A stretch of 64,000 nucleotides of DNA from Chondrosia reniformis (taxonomy: Eukaryota > Porifera > Demospongiae > Chondrillida > Chondrillidae): the NCBI GenBank assembly GCA_947172415.1, contig OX359191.1, positions 7,983,130 to 8,047,129 on the forward strand. The letters run 5' to 3'. The notes under the pieces are model-generated. The model did no database searches and was not told the DNA's origin. It saw only the letters and a list, made by a program, of their open reading frames with translations. Both the position numbers and the translations under genes were made by a program. Shown one piece after another: positions 62,131-64,000 of the stretch. Position 1 is the first letter of the stretch; the number at the start of each line of letters is the position of its first letter.

Positions 62131-62254
62131 GCCTACTATTATAAGGTTTTATCTTCTATTTAAATAAAGTAATTGCCTATGAAAACGCTTGTGGTTGGCG
62201 AATCTTCAATACTTTAGAATAGGGTATTTTTGGATCTGCAGTAACTCGGGTATC

Positions 62255-64000
62255 CTTTTTTGAAATTTTACAAAACTAGCAGGATATACTGTATAGCTAT
62301 ATGTGCATACAGCCAAGAGGTTTCAGCTTCATATCTTTCCAATTGACAGAGTTACGGCACTAAATGTACATTAGATTCTTGTATACAAATTTAAAGTATG
62401 GTGAGATAGGGCAAATATGAGTGAACATCAAAATTTGTAAAACTCTTTGGATATGCTTTATGTATGTCTGTGAATGCTAACACCAAGTTTCAGCTTCACA
62501 TCTTTCCAATTGACAGAGTTACAGCACTAAATGTACATTAGATTCTTGTATACAAATTTAATGTATGGTGCGAGATAGGGCAAATATGAGTGAACATCAA
62601 AATTTGTAAAACTCTTTGGATATGCTTTATGTATGTCTGTGAATGCTAACACCAAGTTTCAGCTTCACATCTTTCTAATTGACAGAGTTACAGCACTAAA
62701 TGTACATTAGATTCTGCTATACAAATTTAATGTACGTATGGTGAGAGATAGGGCAAATATGAGTGAACCTCAAAATTTGTAAAACTCTTGGGATATGCTT
62801 TATGGATGTCTGTGAATGCTGACAGCAAGTTTCAGCTTCACATCTTTCCAATTGACAGAGTTACAGCACTAAATGTACATTAGATTCTTGTATACAAATT
62901 TAATGTACATATGGTGAGAGATAGGGCAAATATGAGTGAACATCAAAATTTGTAAAACTCTTTGGATATGCTTTATGTATGTCTGTGAATGCTAACACCA
63001 AGTTTCAGCTTCACATCTTTCTAATTGACAGAGTTACAGCACTAAATGTACATTAGATTCTGCTATACAAATTTAATGTACGTATGGTGAGAGATAGGGC
63101 AAATATGAGTGAACCTCAAAATTTGTAAAACTCTTGGGATATGCTTTATGGATGTCTGTGAATGCTGACAGCAAGTTTCAGCTTCACATCTTTCCAATTG
63201 ACAGAGTTACAGCACTAAATGTACATTAGATTTTTGTATACAAATTTAATGTATGTTGAGAGATAGGGCAAATATGAGTGAACATCAAAATTTGTAAAAC
63301 TCTTTGGATATGCTTTATGTATGTCTGTGAATGCTAACACCAAGTTTCAGCTTCACATCTTTCCAATTGACAGAGTTACAGCACTAAATGTACAATAGAT
63401 TCTTGCATACAAATTTAATGTACGTATGGTGAGAGATAGGGCAAATATGAGTGAACATCAAAATTTGTAAAACTCTTGGGATATGCTTTATGTATGTCTG
63501 TGAATGCTAACACCAAGTTTCAGCTTCACATCTTTCCAATTGACAGAGTTACAGCACTAAATGTACATTAGATTCTTGTATACAAATTTAATGTATGGTG
63601 CGAGATAGGGCAAATATGAGTGAACATCAAAATTTGTAAAACTCTTTGGATATGTTTTATGGATGTCTGTGAATGCTGACAGCAAGTTTCAGCTTCACAT
63701 CTTTCCAATTGACAGAGTTACAGCACTAAATGTACAATAGATTCTTGCATACAAATTTAATGTATGGTGAGAGATAGGGCAAATATGAGTGAACATCAAA
63801 ATTTGTAAAACTCTTTGGATATGCTTTATGTATGTCTGTGAATGCTAACACCAAGTTTCAGCTTCACATCTTTCTAATTGACAGAGTTACAGCACTAAAT
63901 GTACATTAGATTCTGCTATACAAATTTAATGTACGTATGGTGAGAGATAGGGCAAATATGAGTGAACATCAAAATTTGTAAAACTCTTTGGATATGCTTT
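62255..64000 (+). repeat. satellite-like array, block 2 (about 10 units of about 172 bp, continues past the window)
   Basis: Units recur every 169-176 bp, with GAGATAGGGCAAATATGAGT, GAACATCAAAATTTGTAAAA, CTCTTTGGATATGCTTTATG, GTCTGTGAATGCT, CAGCTTCACATCTTTC and TTGACAGAGTTACAGCAC. Alternating sub-variants (CTAACACC/CTGACAGC, ATGTATGG/ACGTATGG) suggest a higher-order repeat of two or more units. No ORF. Confidence 0.92.

Noticed and set aside
1-64000. Bacterial or phage-type systems (operons, CRISPR arrays, attachment sites)
   Set aside because: Spliced genes with GT-AG introns throughout show eukaryotic DNA, and the tandem arrays lack CRISPR-type alternation of conserved repeats with unique spacers.

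Overview
The window is animal nuclear DNA: AT-rich and intron-dense, with GT-AG splice sites, many introns of only 55-150 bp, and metazoan genes (vigilin, a class A GPCR, Frizzled-like receptors with a cysteine-rich domain, SRP receptor beta, GAS41/YEATS4). Very short introns, abundant TACGTA-type simple sequence and a lineage-specific Frizzled-like array fit a sponge (demosponge, Amphimedon-like). That taxonomic call is inference. All exon coordinates were read by eye from splice consensus and reading-frame continuity.

Layout. 1-5074: 3' flank of vigilin, no gene seen. 5075-26517 (-): vigilin, 18 coding exons, ending after the KH module equivalent to human KH13; its introns hold minisatellites, tRNA-derived SINE heads, a MITE-like inverted-repeat element and a hammerhead-ribozyme-like core. 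27086-30696 (+): a rhodopsin-class GPCR, four exons, about 983 aa, whose roughly 660-residue cytoplasmic tail carries eleven 17-residue acidic repeats. 30697-34633: gene-poor, with a decayed retroelement fragment.

34634-55585 (-): a tandem array of Frizzled-like 7TM receptors, each of six exons. Four are intact (A, B, D, E, about 580 aa each) and one (C) is a chimeric pseudogene. The order A-B-C-D-E reads as a duplicated three-gene block (A-B-E'/A'-D-E) in which E' and A' collapsed into C. A LINE fragment sits between B and C, and the matching site between D and E is empty. The cysteine-rich exon is far more alike among copies than the rest of the genes, suggesting gene conversion.

56640-58359 (-): SRP receptor beta subunit. 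58420-60208 (+): GAS41/YEATS4, 227 aa. The two are head to head with 60 bp between start codons. 60560-64000: satellite-like array of about 170-bp units, interrupted by a 0.7-kb unique island holding a candidate first exon. Diverged monomers of the same family occur in and near the Frizzled-like genes.

The genes form no operon or single pathway. The points of interest are the receptor array with its duplication, conversion and decay history, and the GPCR with a repetitive acidic tail.
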